DNA of 64,000 nt from UBA2589 sp038120095 (GTDB lineage: Bacteria > Gemmatimonadota > Gemmatimonadetes > Longimicrobiales > Gaopeijiaceae), in the NCBI GenBank assembly GCA_038120095.1, contig JAYOKZ010000005.1:1-64000 (forward strand). The letters are read 5' to 3'. The position numbers were made by a program, and so were the translations under genes. Below, one piece after another: positions 44,160 through 52,548 of this stretch. A model generated the notes under the pieces. The model was not told the DNA's origin and searched no databases. It saw nothing but the letters and a program-made list of their open reading frames with translations. Every line of letters starts with the position of its first letter. The stretch's first letter is position 1.

Positions 44160-45833
44160 TCAGTCGGGTCGGCTGCCGCCGAACAAGCCGCCGAAGAAAT
44201 CACCCTCGTTCCAACGGGGACGGTCCTCCTCCTGAGCGATGATATAGCCGGTGAGAAAATTCACGCGTGCGTGATCGGCTCCGGCCCCGAAGTCGAAATC
44301 CTGGCTCATGTCGTCGAATGGCGTGTGATAGCGCTCCTGGCGAAAGGCGGTGTTCATCGCGCCGCCGTCCCGATCATCTCCCGTTTCGAACCCGCTCTTG
44401 ATGAACAGCGCCGGTATGCCCTGTCGAATGAAGCTGAAATGGTCACTCCGGATGAAGAGCACCTGCTCCGGGATCGGATCCGGGCCGATCCCGATACCCA
44501 TGTGCTCCGCTGCCTGCGCGACGGATGCTCCCATGCTCGAGTGCTCCGATCCGTACGGCACGATGTCGCGCAGCGGGTGGAAGAGGAACGGCATGTCGAG
44601 CGAGAAATTCGCAACGAGGCTGGACGCAGCGACCGTCGGATTGTGGACGAAATAATCCGAGCCGAGCAGTCCCCATTCTTCGGCGGTGACGATCATGAAG
44701 AGGACTGAACGCCGAGGTGGCTCAGGGAGAGTCGCGAAGGCTCTCGCGATCTCGAGCACGATCGCTGTTCCTGAAGCGTTGTCGTGCGCTCCGTTGTAGA
44801 TGTCATCGCCGTCGACCTCCACGCCGAGGCCGAAGTGGTCCACGTGTGCAACGTAGGTTACGTATTCGTCCTTCAGGTCGGGATCGCTGCCCTCGAGCTT
44901 CGCCAGCACGTTCCAGCTGTCCACGTTGCGATGCGAAGTCGAGGTCGTCATCGATACCCGGCTCTCGAGCAGGATGGCCTGGGGCGTTCCGGCCTGGGCC
45001 GTCGCGATGGCTGTCTCGAGGGATACGGAAGCCCCCTCGAAGAGCGCGTCGACCGCCGAATGATTCAGCGAGGCACTACCGAGCATCTGCGGTTCGCCGC
45101 GGTTCGGCGCGCCGTCTCCATCGAGCCACGCGAAGCTGCCGCGCTTCGAGCGGGCTGCGTTCACGTCCCACCGCAGGCGTGGATCGTCCGGCGCCCAGAA
45201 CGTCATGGAGCCGATGGCCCCGCGGGAGATGGCCTCCGATACCTTGGTCGCGCCCGAGGAATAGTAGGCCCGCTCGTTACTGGGGAACGAGGCGGGTGCG
45301 CCACTGAGGAACATCACGACCTTTCCGTCGACATCCGCATCCGCGTAGTCGTCGTATCCCAGGTCTGGGGCGCTGACACCGAAGCCGACGAAGACGACCT
45401 CGGCACCGTCGATCTCGACCCGCTCGCGAAGAGGGTCCGCTCCCAGATAGAAGTCGTCGTCGTACGTCATCGACCGTGTGCCCACCGGAGTCGATACCGA
45501 CAGACTGCTCTCCTGTTCGATGACCGTACTCTGACGAAGTGGGACTTCCTGGCGCCAGCTGCCCCCCGGGCCGGCCGGCTGCAGGCCAAGTGATCTGAGC
45601 TGCTCTTCTGCGTAACCGGCTCCCCCCGAGTAGCCGGGGGTGCCCGGGGCGCGTCCCGAGAGGGAATCGTGGGCGAGTACCTGCATGTGCTCTTCGATCA
45701 TCTCGGGTCCGACGGCCGCCAGAGCTGTCGCGACCCCGGCCGTATCGAGGCGTACGGGTTCGGAGCTGTCGTCGGAGCACGCGGAGATGGAAAGGGCGAG
45801 CAGCAGTGTGAGCGTGCGAGCGGTCTGAGGCAT
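44160..45833 (-). CDS. Lipoprotein M28-family aminopeptidase with PA-like domain
   Basis: A 557-residue protein with a lipobox ending ISAC near residue 19. M28 signatures are VAHVDHFGLG, IYNGAHDNASGTAIVLEIARAF, VTAEEWGLLGSDYFV with the catalytic Glu, and a late HFSFIRQGIPALF region. The N-terminal half contains an inserted domain (residues about 110-290) that probably corresponds to a protease-associated domain. It would release N-terminal amino acids from peptides at the cell surface. It diverges from the EEP gene, and the 1,201-residue gene lies 80 bases after it on the same strand. Confidence 0.88.
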   Translation of the reverse strand: MPQTARTLTLLLALSISACSDDSSEPVRLDTAGVATALAAVGPEMIEEHMQVLAHDSLSGRAPGTPGYSGGAGYAEEQLRSLGLQPAGPGGSWRQEVPLRQSTVIEQESSLSVSTPVGTRSMTYDDDFYLGADPLRERVEIDGAEVVFVGFGVSAPDLGYDDYADADVDGKVVMFLSGAPASFPSNERAYYSSGATKVSEAISRGAIGSMTFWAPDDPRLRWDVNAARSKRGSFAWLDGDGAPNRGEPQMLGSASLNHSAVDALFEGASVSLETAIATAQAGTPQAILLESRVSMTTSTSHRNVDSWNVLAKLEGSDPDLKDEYVTYVAHVDHFGLGVEVDGDDIYNGAHDNASGTAIVLEIARAFATLPEPPRRSVLFMIVTAEEWGLLGSDYFVHNPTVAASSLVANFSLDMPFLFHPLRDIVPYGSEHSSMGASVAQAAEHMGIGIGPDPIPEQVLFIRSDHFSFIRQGIPALFIKSGFETGDDRDGGAMNTAFRQERYHTPFDDMSQDFDFGAGADHARVNFLTGYIIAQEEDRPRWNEGDFFGGLFGGSRPD

Positions 45834-45927
45834 GAGCGGAGTCCTTCGAGAAGCGCGGGTTCGGTCTCAGAGCATGAGCGGCCTCCGAGGAAGTTGCAAT
45901 TGCCGGTCGGTGGGGGTTCTGCCCAAG

Positions 45928-46770
45928 ATGCGCATGATGACGACTCAATATCCGCCGGTCTCGAGGCCGAGCCGATCCGGATCAGGCCGCAGGAGCCGGG
46001 TCGCGTTCGCCGGGCTCCTGTGTCTCGGGGCGTTACTGGGCACACCGTCGAGTGGCGGTGCCCAGGTCGATATCCGGATTGCTGCCTACAACATCAGGCA
46101 CGGTCGAGGGGTGGATGATCGCGTCGACCTGCCGCGCATCGCGGATGTCCTGCGCTCTCTGGACGCGGACGTGATTACGCTGCAGGAGGTGGATGACCGC
46201 ACGGAGCGCACCGATGGCGTGGATCAGGTGCAGGTTCTCGCCGAACTCCTCGGCTACGAGGGGGTGCACGGCCCGCACCGACCCTACCAGGGGGGCTTCT
46301 ACGGAAACGCGGTGCTGACGCGCCTGCCGATCCGAGGGGAGCGCACTCGTGCAATTCCGCCGGCGTCCGGCAGCGCGCTCGCAGTTCACGAAGTCGAGGT
46401 GGTGCTGAGTGATCAGCCCCTCTCGACGCTCGTGGTCGTCTCGGTCCACCTGGCGGGTTCGGAGGACGAGCGCATGGCGCAGGCTGATTCCGTCACCAGC
46501 CACTTTGACGAGCGCGCGTCGCCTGTCATTCTTGCGGGAGACTTCAACGGGAGGCGGGAGAGCCCCGTGCTGGATCGTCTGGCGCGCGACTGGGTGATCC
46601 TCGCGAAGGATGGATCCCCGCTCACCTATCCATCCGGCAACCCCGACCGCGAGATCGATTTTGTCATGATCCGCCCGGCTGATCCGATCCAGATTGTCAG
46701 CCACTCAGTCGTGCCAGAGGCTGTCGCCTCCGACCACCGACCCCTCATTGCCGAGCTCCGGATCCGATGA
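45928..46770 (+). CDS. Exported endonuclease/exonuclease/phosphatase (EEP) family protein
   Basis: A 280-residue protein with a signal peptide or short membrane anchor ending near SSGGAQVD. EEP features are RIAAYNIRHGRG, LDADVITLQEVDDRT (metal-binding Glu), GNAVLTRLPI, VVSVHLAG, VILAGDFNGRRESPV and a final IDFVMI...ASDHRPLIAEL, giving the full set of metal and catalytic residues. The substrate could be nucleic acid, a phosphoinositide or another phosphodiester. Three in-frame ATGs are close together; the most upstream is given. The downstream phosphoesterase gene overlaps by four bases (ATGA). Confidence 0.87.
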   Translation: MRMMTTQYPPVSRPSRSGSGRRSRVAFAGLLCLGALLGTPSSGGAQVDIRIAAYNIRHGRGVDDRVDLPRIADVLRSLDADVITLQEVDDRTERTDGVDQVQVLAELLGYEGVHGPHRPYQGGFYGNAVLTRLPIRGERTRAIPPASGSALAVHEVEVVLSDQPLSTLVVVSVHLAGSEDERMAQADSVTSHFDERASPVILAGDFNGRRESPVLDRLARDWVILAKDGSPLTYPSGNPDREIDFVMIRPADPIQIVSHSVVPEAVASDHRPLIAELRIR

Positions 46771-47366
46771 AGCTACTTCTGTGCAGCGACCTTCACACCG
46801 ACCATTCAGCGACCCGAAGCCTGGTTGATCGCTCGCATGATGCGGATGTCCTGGTGTGTGCGGGGGACCTTGCCGTGATGCGCAAGGGCCTTCAGCCGGT
46901 CGTGGACTTGATTGCTGCCGCTGCCTGTCCCGTGGTGATCGTGCCGGGCAACGGGGAGTCGGATGATGAACTCGCCGTTGCGAGCGACGGACGGTCTAAT
47001 CTTCACGTGCTTCACGGGTCCGGGTGCGTGATCGGGGGACGCGCCTTCTGGGGGGTCGGAGGGGCTGTTCCCGTTACGCCGTTCGGGTCCTGGAGCTTCG
47101 ACCTGACGGAGGATGAGGCGAGGACGCTTCTTTCGGGGTGCCCGTCGGATGCTGTCCTGGTGACCCATTCTCCTCCGCTGGGGCATGTCGACGAACCCGC
47201 GGCCGGCGTGCACTTGGGTAGTCAGGCGGTACTCGAGACGATCGAGCAGGCGGTGCCTGCACTCGTCGTATGTGGTCACATTCACGCGTCGTGGGAGAGG
47301 GAATCGAGCGTCGGTGCAACCCGCATCGTGAATGCGGGACCGGGTGGGGTCTGGGTGGAATTGTGA
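46767..47366 (+). CDS. Metallophosphoesterase, YfcE-like
   Basis: A 199-residue cytoplasmic phosphoesterase. Motifs are CSDLHTDH (Asp/His), VCAGDLAV, a GNGES where many family members have GNHD, THSPPLGHVDEP and CGHIHASW. The GNGES variant replaces the usual His and may lower phosphodiesterase activity. The ATG overlaps the EEP stop as ATGA, so the pair is translationally coupled although one product is exported and the other cytosolic. A PQQ dehydrogenase gene follows 59 bases downstream. Confidence 0.85.
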   Translation: MKLLLCSDLHTDHSATRSLVDRSHDADVLVCAGDLAVMRKGLQPVVDLIAAAACPVVIVPGNGESDDELAVASDGRSNLHVLHGSGCVIGGRAFWGVGGAVPVTPFGSWSFDLTEDEARTLLSGCPSDAVLVTHSPPLGHVDEPAAGVHLGSQAVLETIEQAVPALVVCGHIHASWERESSVGATRIVNAGPGGVWVEL

Positions 47367-47425
47367 TGCCGCTGCGCGTCCAAGGGCCTATGATGTCATC
47401 GACCACTCCCCTGGAGTCATGCCTC

Positions 47426-49219
47426 ATGAAGCATCTGAAGATCGCGACGCTTCTCGTACTGATCGTTTCGCTGTCCGCCTGTTCCACCGCACCGCCGGTG
47501 TCGTCGCCCGCTGAGCGTCCGGCGTCCGCCGGATCCGCCCAACCGGAGCGCGCTGAAGATGGTGTGCCGGGGCTGGGTGTGCCGGACAACGCGCCGGCTG
47601 CGGTCGATGAGGAATGGACCGGACACGGAGGTGACCTCGGGGAGCAGCGGTACAGCTCGCTCGCGCAGATCAACTCGGACAATGTCGGGCGTCTCGATGT
47701 GGCGTGGACGTATGACATTTCTCGTCGGGGGGCCCGGCTGGAATCGACCCCGCTCGTGGTCGACGGAGTCATGTACGCGACCGGTCCCATGAGCACGGTT
47801 TTCGCACTGGATGCGCGCACGGGCACGGAACTCTGGTACTGGGATCCCGGGATACCGGATGAAGAACAAGGGGGGCCACCAGCGTGCTGCGGAGACGTGA
47901 ATCGCGGGGTCGGGATCCACGGAGACAAGGTTTTCGTGGGCCTGCTGGACGGGCGACTCGTAGCCCTCGACCGTCACAACGGTCATGTGATCTGGACGGT
48001 TCAGACAACGCCCGCCGGAGAGGACTACAGCATCACGGGTGCGCCTCGAGTGTTCCGGGACAAGGTCGTCATCGGCAACGGCGGGGCGGAGTACGGTGTG
48101 CGCGGATACGTGACGGCATACGACGTCGAGGACGGCGAGCAGCTGTGGCGGACCTTCACGGTGCCGGGAAACCCGGCTGACGGTTTCGAGAGTGAGGCGA
48201 TGGCGCGTGCTGCCGAGACGTGGAATGGCGAGTGGTGGGCGATCGGTGGTGGGGGGACGGTTTGGGACGCGATGGTTTATGACGGGGCCCTGAATCTCCT
48301 TTACATCGGCACGGGCAATGGCTCCCCGTGGAGCCGCGAGTACCGCAGTCCGGGTGGTGGAGACAATCTGTATCTCTCGTCGATCGTCGCACTCGACGGC
48401 GACACGGGTGAGTACAGGTGGCACTATCAGACCACGCCGGGCGACGACTGGGACTACACGGCAACCCAGCCCCTCATGCTCCTCGACATCGAGATCGATG
48501 GACGCACGCGGCAGGTCATCGTGCAGGCGCCGAAGAACGGCTTTTTCTATGTCATCGACCGCGTGACGGGCGAGTTCATTTCAGGTCAACCGTTTGCGGA
48601 CGACGTGACGTGGGCGACCGGAATCGATCCTGATACCGGCCGGCCGATCGAGACGCCGGAGGCCCGGTATGGTCAGACCGGCCGGGGGGTGTACCTCGCG
48701 CCGGGACCGACCGGTGCGCACAACTGGCCACCGATGGCGTTCAACCGCGAGACGGGGCTGGTCTACCTGCCCGCGAAGAACAACAACTTCTTCTACCAGA
48801 TGACGGACCGGCTCGAGTACACGAAGGGCGTCTGGAACACGGGGACGATCTTCCGTGGAGGTGACCGCCCCGTGCGCCCGGAGATCCAGGGGCCGACGAC
48901 GTTTTTTCTGGCCTGGGATCCCGCGGAGAATCGTGAAGTATGGCGCGTGGAGTCCACGGGGGAGAACGGGGGTACGCTGTCGACGGCCGGCAACCTCGTC
49001 TTCTGGGGCAGCGGGGATCGCATGATTGCCTTCGATGCTCGTTCCGGAGAGGAGCTCTGGTCTGCCGAGGTTGGTCGCGGCACGTCTTCGCCCATGACGT
49101 ATGCGCTCGACGGTCGCCAGTACGTCACCATCCTCGGTGGACGGGCGACACGGGGCGCTCGTCCCGATGCGGACGCACCGGCAGTGTGGACCTTTTCTCT
49201 CGACGTGGCGGGCAACTGA
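47426..49219 (+). CDS. Lipoprotein PQQ-dependent alcohol dehydrogenase
   Basis: A 597-residue protein with a lipobox (VSLSAC, Cys19). It has the eight-bladed quinoprotein propeller with adjacent Cys154-Cys155 (PPACCGDVNRG), which form the disulfide ring near PQQ in methanol/ethanol dehydrogenases. It also has DDWDYTATQP with the catalytic Asp, PKNGFFYVIDRVTGE and GPTGAHNWPPMAFN. There is no fused cytochrome c domain and no cytochrome gene next door, so electrons must go to a separate carrier. Membrane anchoring as a lipoprotein is uncommon for this family. The substrate is unknown. Confidence 0.88.
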   Translation: MKHLKIATLLVLIVSLSACSTAPPVSSPAERPASAGSAQPERAEDGVPGLGVPDNAPAAVDEEWTGHGGDLGEQRYSSLAQINSDNVGRLDVAWTYDISRRGARLESTPLVVDGVMYATGPMSTVFALDARTGTELWYWDPGIPDEEQGGPPACCGDVNRGVGIHGDKVFVGLLDGRLVALDRHNGHVIWTVQTTPAGEDYSITGAPRVFRDKVVIGNGGAEYGVRGYVTAYDVEDGEQLWRTFTVPGNPADGFESEAMARAAETWNGEWWAIGGGGTVWDAMVYDGALNLLYIGTGNGSPWSREYRSPGGGDNLYLSSIVALDGDTGEYRWHYQTTPGDDWDYTATQPLMLLDIEIDGRTRQVIVQAPKNGFFYVIDRVTGEFISGQPFADDVTWATGIDPDTGRPIETPEARYGQTGRGVYLAPGPTGAHNWPPMAFNRETGLVYLPAKNNNFFYQMTDRLEYTKGVWNTGTIFRGGDRPVRPEIQGPTTFFLAWDPAENREVWRVESTGENGGTLSTAGNLVFWGSGDRMIAFDARSGEELWSAEVGRGTSSPMTYALDGRQYVTILGGRATRGARPDADAPAVWTFSLDVAGN

Positions 49220-49460
49220 TACGGTCTACGCCTCGCGTGAAGCCGGCAGATCAGGGTCACGGCGAATCGATGAGGGGCCTCGGTTCGGCGCCTCGAGGAG
49301 GCCGGCATCGCGCGGCCGAGATGTCGATTCGCTGAGCCGAGAGATGGTTCGTAACGGACAGGGGGCACCCCATCACTCAACCCTTGGGCCGGGTTAGCTG
49401 TCCTGTTCTTCGTCTACGTGGGCACAAGGCGTGCCTCATCCCTGACCGAAGATCACTGCT

Positions 49461-50135
49461 TTGATCCGACGACGAAGAGTCCGCCCTCTCGAGGCCCTCA
49501 GGGTCGCCGTCACCGGGCTGGCGCTGGTGGCTGCGGACCTCGAGGCTCAGGCGGGTGACGGCGTCCAGCAGACAACCGAGCTGTTCGCAGGTGACTCCGT
49601 GCGCGTGAACGGAGCCACGGTGGGCCGTGTTCTCTCGGTGGAGGGCAACGTCTTCACGCTGCTCAGCCGGGGAAAGCCGGTCTGCCGAGCCGGGGAGATG
49701 CACGGTGACGCACCGATCTGCGATCCCGCGCCGATCCGTCGAGAGACGCTGGCTCTGGACGAAGTGACGCTGGAGCGCCGCACCGAGAAGGGGAATCCGA
49801 ATCTGTGGATGCTGGGAGGCGGTGTCCTGGGGGGTGCTGCGTTCGGGGCACTCGGGTACGCGATCGGACCGTCCGTCGGCTTCGGAAAGGTCGACGGGTG
49901 CACGGTCGGGGCCGGGACTACGTACTGCCTGAATCCGGTGCCGCGGGAAGAGCTCGAGGCCCGGCAGGAGGCGAGGGATCAGCGCCGGGGTGCGATGTTC
50001 TTCGGCGTGGTCGGCGGAACGTTCTCGGCGATCATGGCGCGCATGCTCTCCGTCGGTTGGGTAGAGATCATCCCGACCATGCCTGTCCGCTCGGAGGAGG
50101 GCTGGGGGGTTTCGATCAACCTCCCGTCGGACTGA
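49461..50135 (+). CDS. Exported protein of unknown function with glycine-rich membrane segments
   Basis: A 224-residue protein starting with TTG; the next segment VTGLALVAADLEAQAG resembles a short signal peptide. A beta-rich part with GDSVRVNGATVGRVLSVEG follows, then two hydrophobic glycine-rich segments (WMLGGGVLGGAAFGALGYAIG and AMFFGVVGGTFSAIMARML), possibly membrane-inserted, and four Cys residues. I do not recognise it. The last 20 bases overlap the end of the convergent methyltransferase gene. The TTG start is uncertain because no clear ribosome-binding site is present. The 241 bases before it show nothing recognisable. Confidence 0.5.
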   Translation: MIRRRRVRPLEALRVAVTGLALVAADLEAQAGDGVQQTTELFAGDSVRVNGATVGRVLSVEGNVFTLLSRGKPVCRAGEMHGDAPICDPAPIRRETLALDEVTLERRTEKGNPNLWMLGGGVLGGAAFGALGYAIGPSVGFGKVDGCTVGAGTTYCLNPVPREELEARQEARDQRRGAMFFGVVGGTFSAIMARMLSVGWVEIIPTMPVRSEEGWGVSINLPSD

Positions 50136-50883
50136 CGGTCTCGCTTCGGGCGACGAGGTAGCGGGCACCCAGATCGGCGAAGCGTTCGGTCACGTCCTCG
50201 ATTCCCCCGAATCCGGAGGCCCCCAGCGCCTCCCTGACCTCGTCCAACGTCCAGCGCCTCAGTCGAAACGCGTCCCGGTATTCGACCGAGCCGGTTTCCG
50301 TGCGCAGCAAGGTATGCTCGCGGTACTCGTACATCGCAGGCTCCACCTCGTCGATGGAAACACTGCGAATGATCTCGCTGCTCTCGATCTCCATCGATTG
50401 GAAGACCTCGGCGGCTGGTACGTCGAGGAGAAAAGGGCTACCGGGGTTGAGGACTCCGGATGCCCCGCGAAACGTGTCGTGGAGCGAATCTTCGGTGAGG
50501 CAGTACGCCAGCACGGTAAACACGCACAAAACCAGGTCGACCCTGTCGGTCTGTGGAATCCTGTCGATTGTGCCGCCCCGGACCTCGATACGGTCCGCAG
50601 CCTCGGGCCCGAGCAGGGAGGCGCGGTGCCGCAGGGCTGCCAGCATGCTCGTGGATCGGTCGACTGCGATGACACGGCGACCTGACTGAGCGAGCGGAAG
50701 GGCCATCCGGCCAGAGCCGGCCCCGAGATCGAGAATCGTGGCATCGCGGGGCACAAGACGGTCGATTTCGGCGAGGGTCTGCGAGGTCATCTGCCTGTAG
50801 AGCCCGCCGAAACTGAGAGACATGACGGTTTCGTAGTGAGCAGCCCACGGATCGTGGGGCACGTCGGGATCCACAGTCGACAT
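50116..50883 (-). CDS. Class I SAM-dependent methyltransferase
   Basis: A 255-residue cytoplasmic enzyme with the SAM-binding motif ATILDLGAGSGRMALPL at about 48-64, the acidic end of strand 2 VIAVDRS, and VDLVLCVFTVLAYCLTE as motif IV. The N-terminal YETVMSLSFGGLYRQMTSQTLAEID resembles small-molecule methyltransferases. The methyl acceptor is unknown. It overlaps the convergent unknown gene by 20 bases and diverges from the ComEC-like gene, with 34 bases between starts. Confidence 0.87.
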   Translation of the reverse strand: MSTVDPDVPHDPWAAHYETVMSLSFGGLYRQMTSQTLAEIDRLVPRDATILDLGAGSGRMALPLAQSGRRVIAVDRSTSMLAALRHRASLLGPEAADRIEVRGGTIDRIPQTDRVDLVLCVFTVLAYCLTEDSLHDTFRGASGVLNPGSPFLLDVPAAEVFQSMEIESSEIIRSVSIDEVEPAMYEYREHTLLRTETGSVEYRDAFRLRRWTLDEVREALGASGFGGIEDVTERFADLGARYLVARSETVSPTGG

Positions 50884-50917
50884 CTCGAAAAGCTGCGGCA
50901 GGAGTCGTCACTGCTCA

Positions 50918-52231
50918 ATGACGGGCGTATCGTACAGGATGATTTCCGCTCGGCTCTCGTGGTGGTCGGCCCTCTCGACGGGCTGCCTCGTCGCGCTGTT
51001 TGCGGTGGCCGCCGCCCCGGCTGCCCGGACCACTCTCGTCGCGCAGGAACGTCCGGTCGCCGTGACCTTTCTCGATGTCGGCCAGGGCGATGGAATCGTG
51101 ATCAGGGCACCCGACGGCCGATTCGCGATGATCGATGCAGGTCGTGGCTCACCGTTGCGGCAGCTGACGCGCCTCGGTGTACGTGAGCTGGCCCTGATGA
51201 TCGCGACGCATGCTCATGTCGATCATATCGGCGGTGTGGACGATGTTCTGACGGCACGCCCGGTCGACACGTACCTGGACAACGGGACGCCGCACACGAC
51301 GAAGACGTACCTCGACCTCATGGCCCATGTCGAGCGTCTGGACGTCCGCTACCTCGAGGCGGTTCGGCGCACCCTGCTGCTGGGGGGCATTTCCCTGGAG
51401 ATTCTTCCGCTGCCTCCGGATATGGGAGAGCAGAACAATCGATCTGTGGGTGTTCTTCTTCGTTACGGTGACTTCACCGCGCTCATGACGGGTGACTCCG
51501 AACGAGAGGAGTTGGATTTCTGGTTGGGCGAGGGGGTGATCGATGAGGTGACTCTGCTCAAGGCGCCACACCACGGAGCGGCCAACGGCTTCTCCTACGA
51601 TTTTCTCGAGGCCGCCAGGCCGGACGTGGTCGTGATCTCGGTCGGGGAAGGGAATCCGTACGCCCATCCACGTCCCGAGGCTCTTGCCGCCTACACCTCG
51701 TATGCTGACCGCTTGTTTCGGACGGACCGGGACGGTTCCGTGACGATTTTGGGGTACGCCGACGGCACGTACGAAGTCGCACTCGGTGAATTCGCGTTCG
51801 ATGACCCGGGACTGAAGGCTCCGGTCGCTCGTCGGGACGAGTCCGTGATCCCGGCTGAAGGGTTGGTGCCCGGGGAAGGGTCCGGGGGCCTCGAAGGCAT
51901 GCTGGCTTTGACCGTTCATCCCGAATTGTCAGGCGATGACCCTGGCGACCTGAACAGTGAATTCGTCGTCATTCAGAACACGAGCACGGTCCGGCTCGGC
52001 ATCGGACTCTGGCGTCTGTGCGATCTATCGAGTCGTTGTTTCCGTTTCCCTCCGGGCACGAACGTTGCGCCCGGACGCAGTGTCGTCGTCTACTCCGGCT
52101 ACGGCTCGACTGACGGTGTATCCTTTTTCATGAACAACCATCGGTCAGTCTGGAACAGCAACGGAGACGAGGCCACGCTGTTCGACTCCAACGGGCATGC
52201 CATCGCGAGGCACGTGTATGAACAGGAGTGA
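50918..52231 (+). CDS. Exported ComEC-like metallo-beta-lactamase with lamin-tail domain
   Basis: A 437-residue protein with an N-terminal hydrophobic segment. Residues about 45-290 match the C-terminal MBL domain of ComEC: VTFLDVGQGDGIVI, THAHVDHIGG, LMTGDSEREE, LKAPHHGAANG and VVVISVGEGNPYAHP. The last 130 residues form a lamin-tail/Ig-like domain (LNSEFVVIQNTSTVRLGIGLW...). The polytopic ComEC channel is absent. In ComEC this domain is thought to be a nuclease; here it could act on extracellular DNA or on small esters. The downstream DUF3006 gene overlaps by 14 bases. Confidence 0.85.
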   Translation: MTGVSYRMISARLSWWSALSTGCLVALFAVAAAPAARTTLVAQERPVAVTFLDVGQGDGIVIRAPDGRFAMIDAGRGSPLRQLTRLGVRELALMIATHAHVDHIGGVDDVLTARPVDTYLDNGTPHTTKTYLDLMAHVERLDVRYLEAVRRTLLLGGISLEILPLPPDMGEQNNRSVGVLLRYGDFTALMTGDSEREELDFWLGEGVIDEVTLLKAPHHGAANGFSYDFLEAARPDVVVISVGEGNPYAHPRPEALAAYTSYADRLFRTDRDGSVTILGYADGTYEVALGEFAFDDPGLKAPVARRDESVIPAEGLVPGEGSGGLEGMLALTVHPELSGDDPGDLNSEFVVIQNTSTVRLGIGLWRLCDLSSRCFRFPPGTNVAPGRSVVVYSGYGSTDGVSFFMNNHRSVWNSNGDEATLFDSNGHAIARHVYEQE

Positions 52232-52511
52232 AGCGGAAGTGTGGTGTGTGGACTCGATCGAGGGTTCGATCGCGATTCTTGTGGAGGTCAATGACGACGC
52301 CGAGCCGGCCGTCATCGAGATGGCTGCCGACCTTCTGGGAGACGGTGCAGTTGAAGGAGCGGTCCTCGTGGTTCCACTCGGTGACGTCGGCGAACCTCTC
52401 TGGCTTCAGGCCGAGCGCGACCCGGAGAGGGAGGCGCACATGCGCGAGGAGGCCGGGCGGATCCTCGAGGAATTGCGAGCGCGTGATCCCGGCGGGGACG
52501 TCAGTCTCTGA
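52218..52511 (+). CDS. DUF3006-family small protein
   Basis: A 97-residue cytoplasmic protein. The ATG at 52218 lies inside the last codons of the ComEC-like gene (14-base overlap). VWCVDSIEGSIAILVEVNDD at the start matches the DUF3006 beta-strand pattern; the rest is acidic and helical. In other bacteria DUF3006 genes often neighbour ComEC-type MBL genes, so this pair is a known but unexplained association. The protein lacks a signal, so its partner may be met before export. Confidence 0.75.
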   Translation: MNRSEAEVWCVDSIEGSIAILVEVNDDAEPAVIEMAADLLGDGAVEGAVLVVPLGDVGEPLWLQAERDPEREAHMREEAGRILEELRARDPGGDVSL

Positions 52512-52548
52512 TTGGACCGATGCCCGGGCTTGCTTCGTGCCTTCGTCG

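Noticed and set aside
4703..49219. A linked PQQ pathway from the two quinoprotein-type genes
   Set aside because: They are over 40 kb apart, on opposite strands, with no pqq biosynthesis or cytochrome genes between them.
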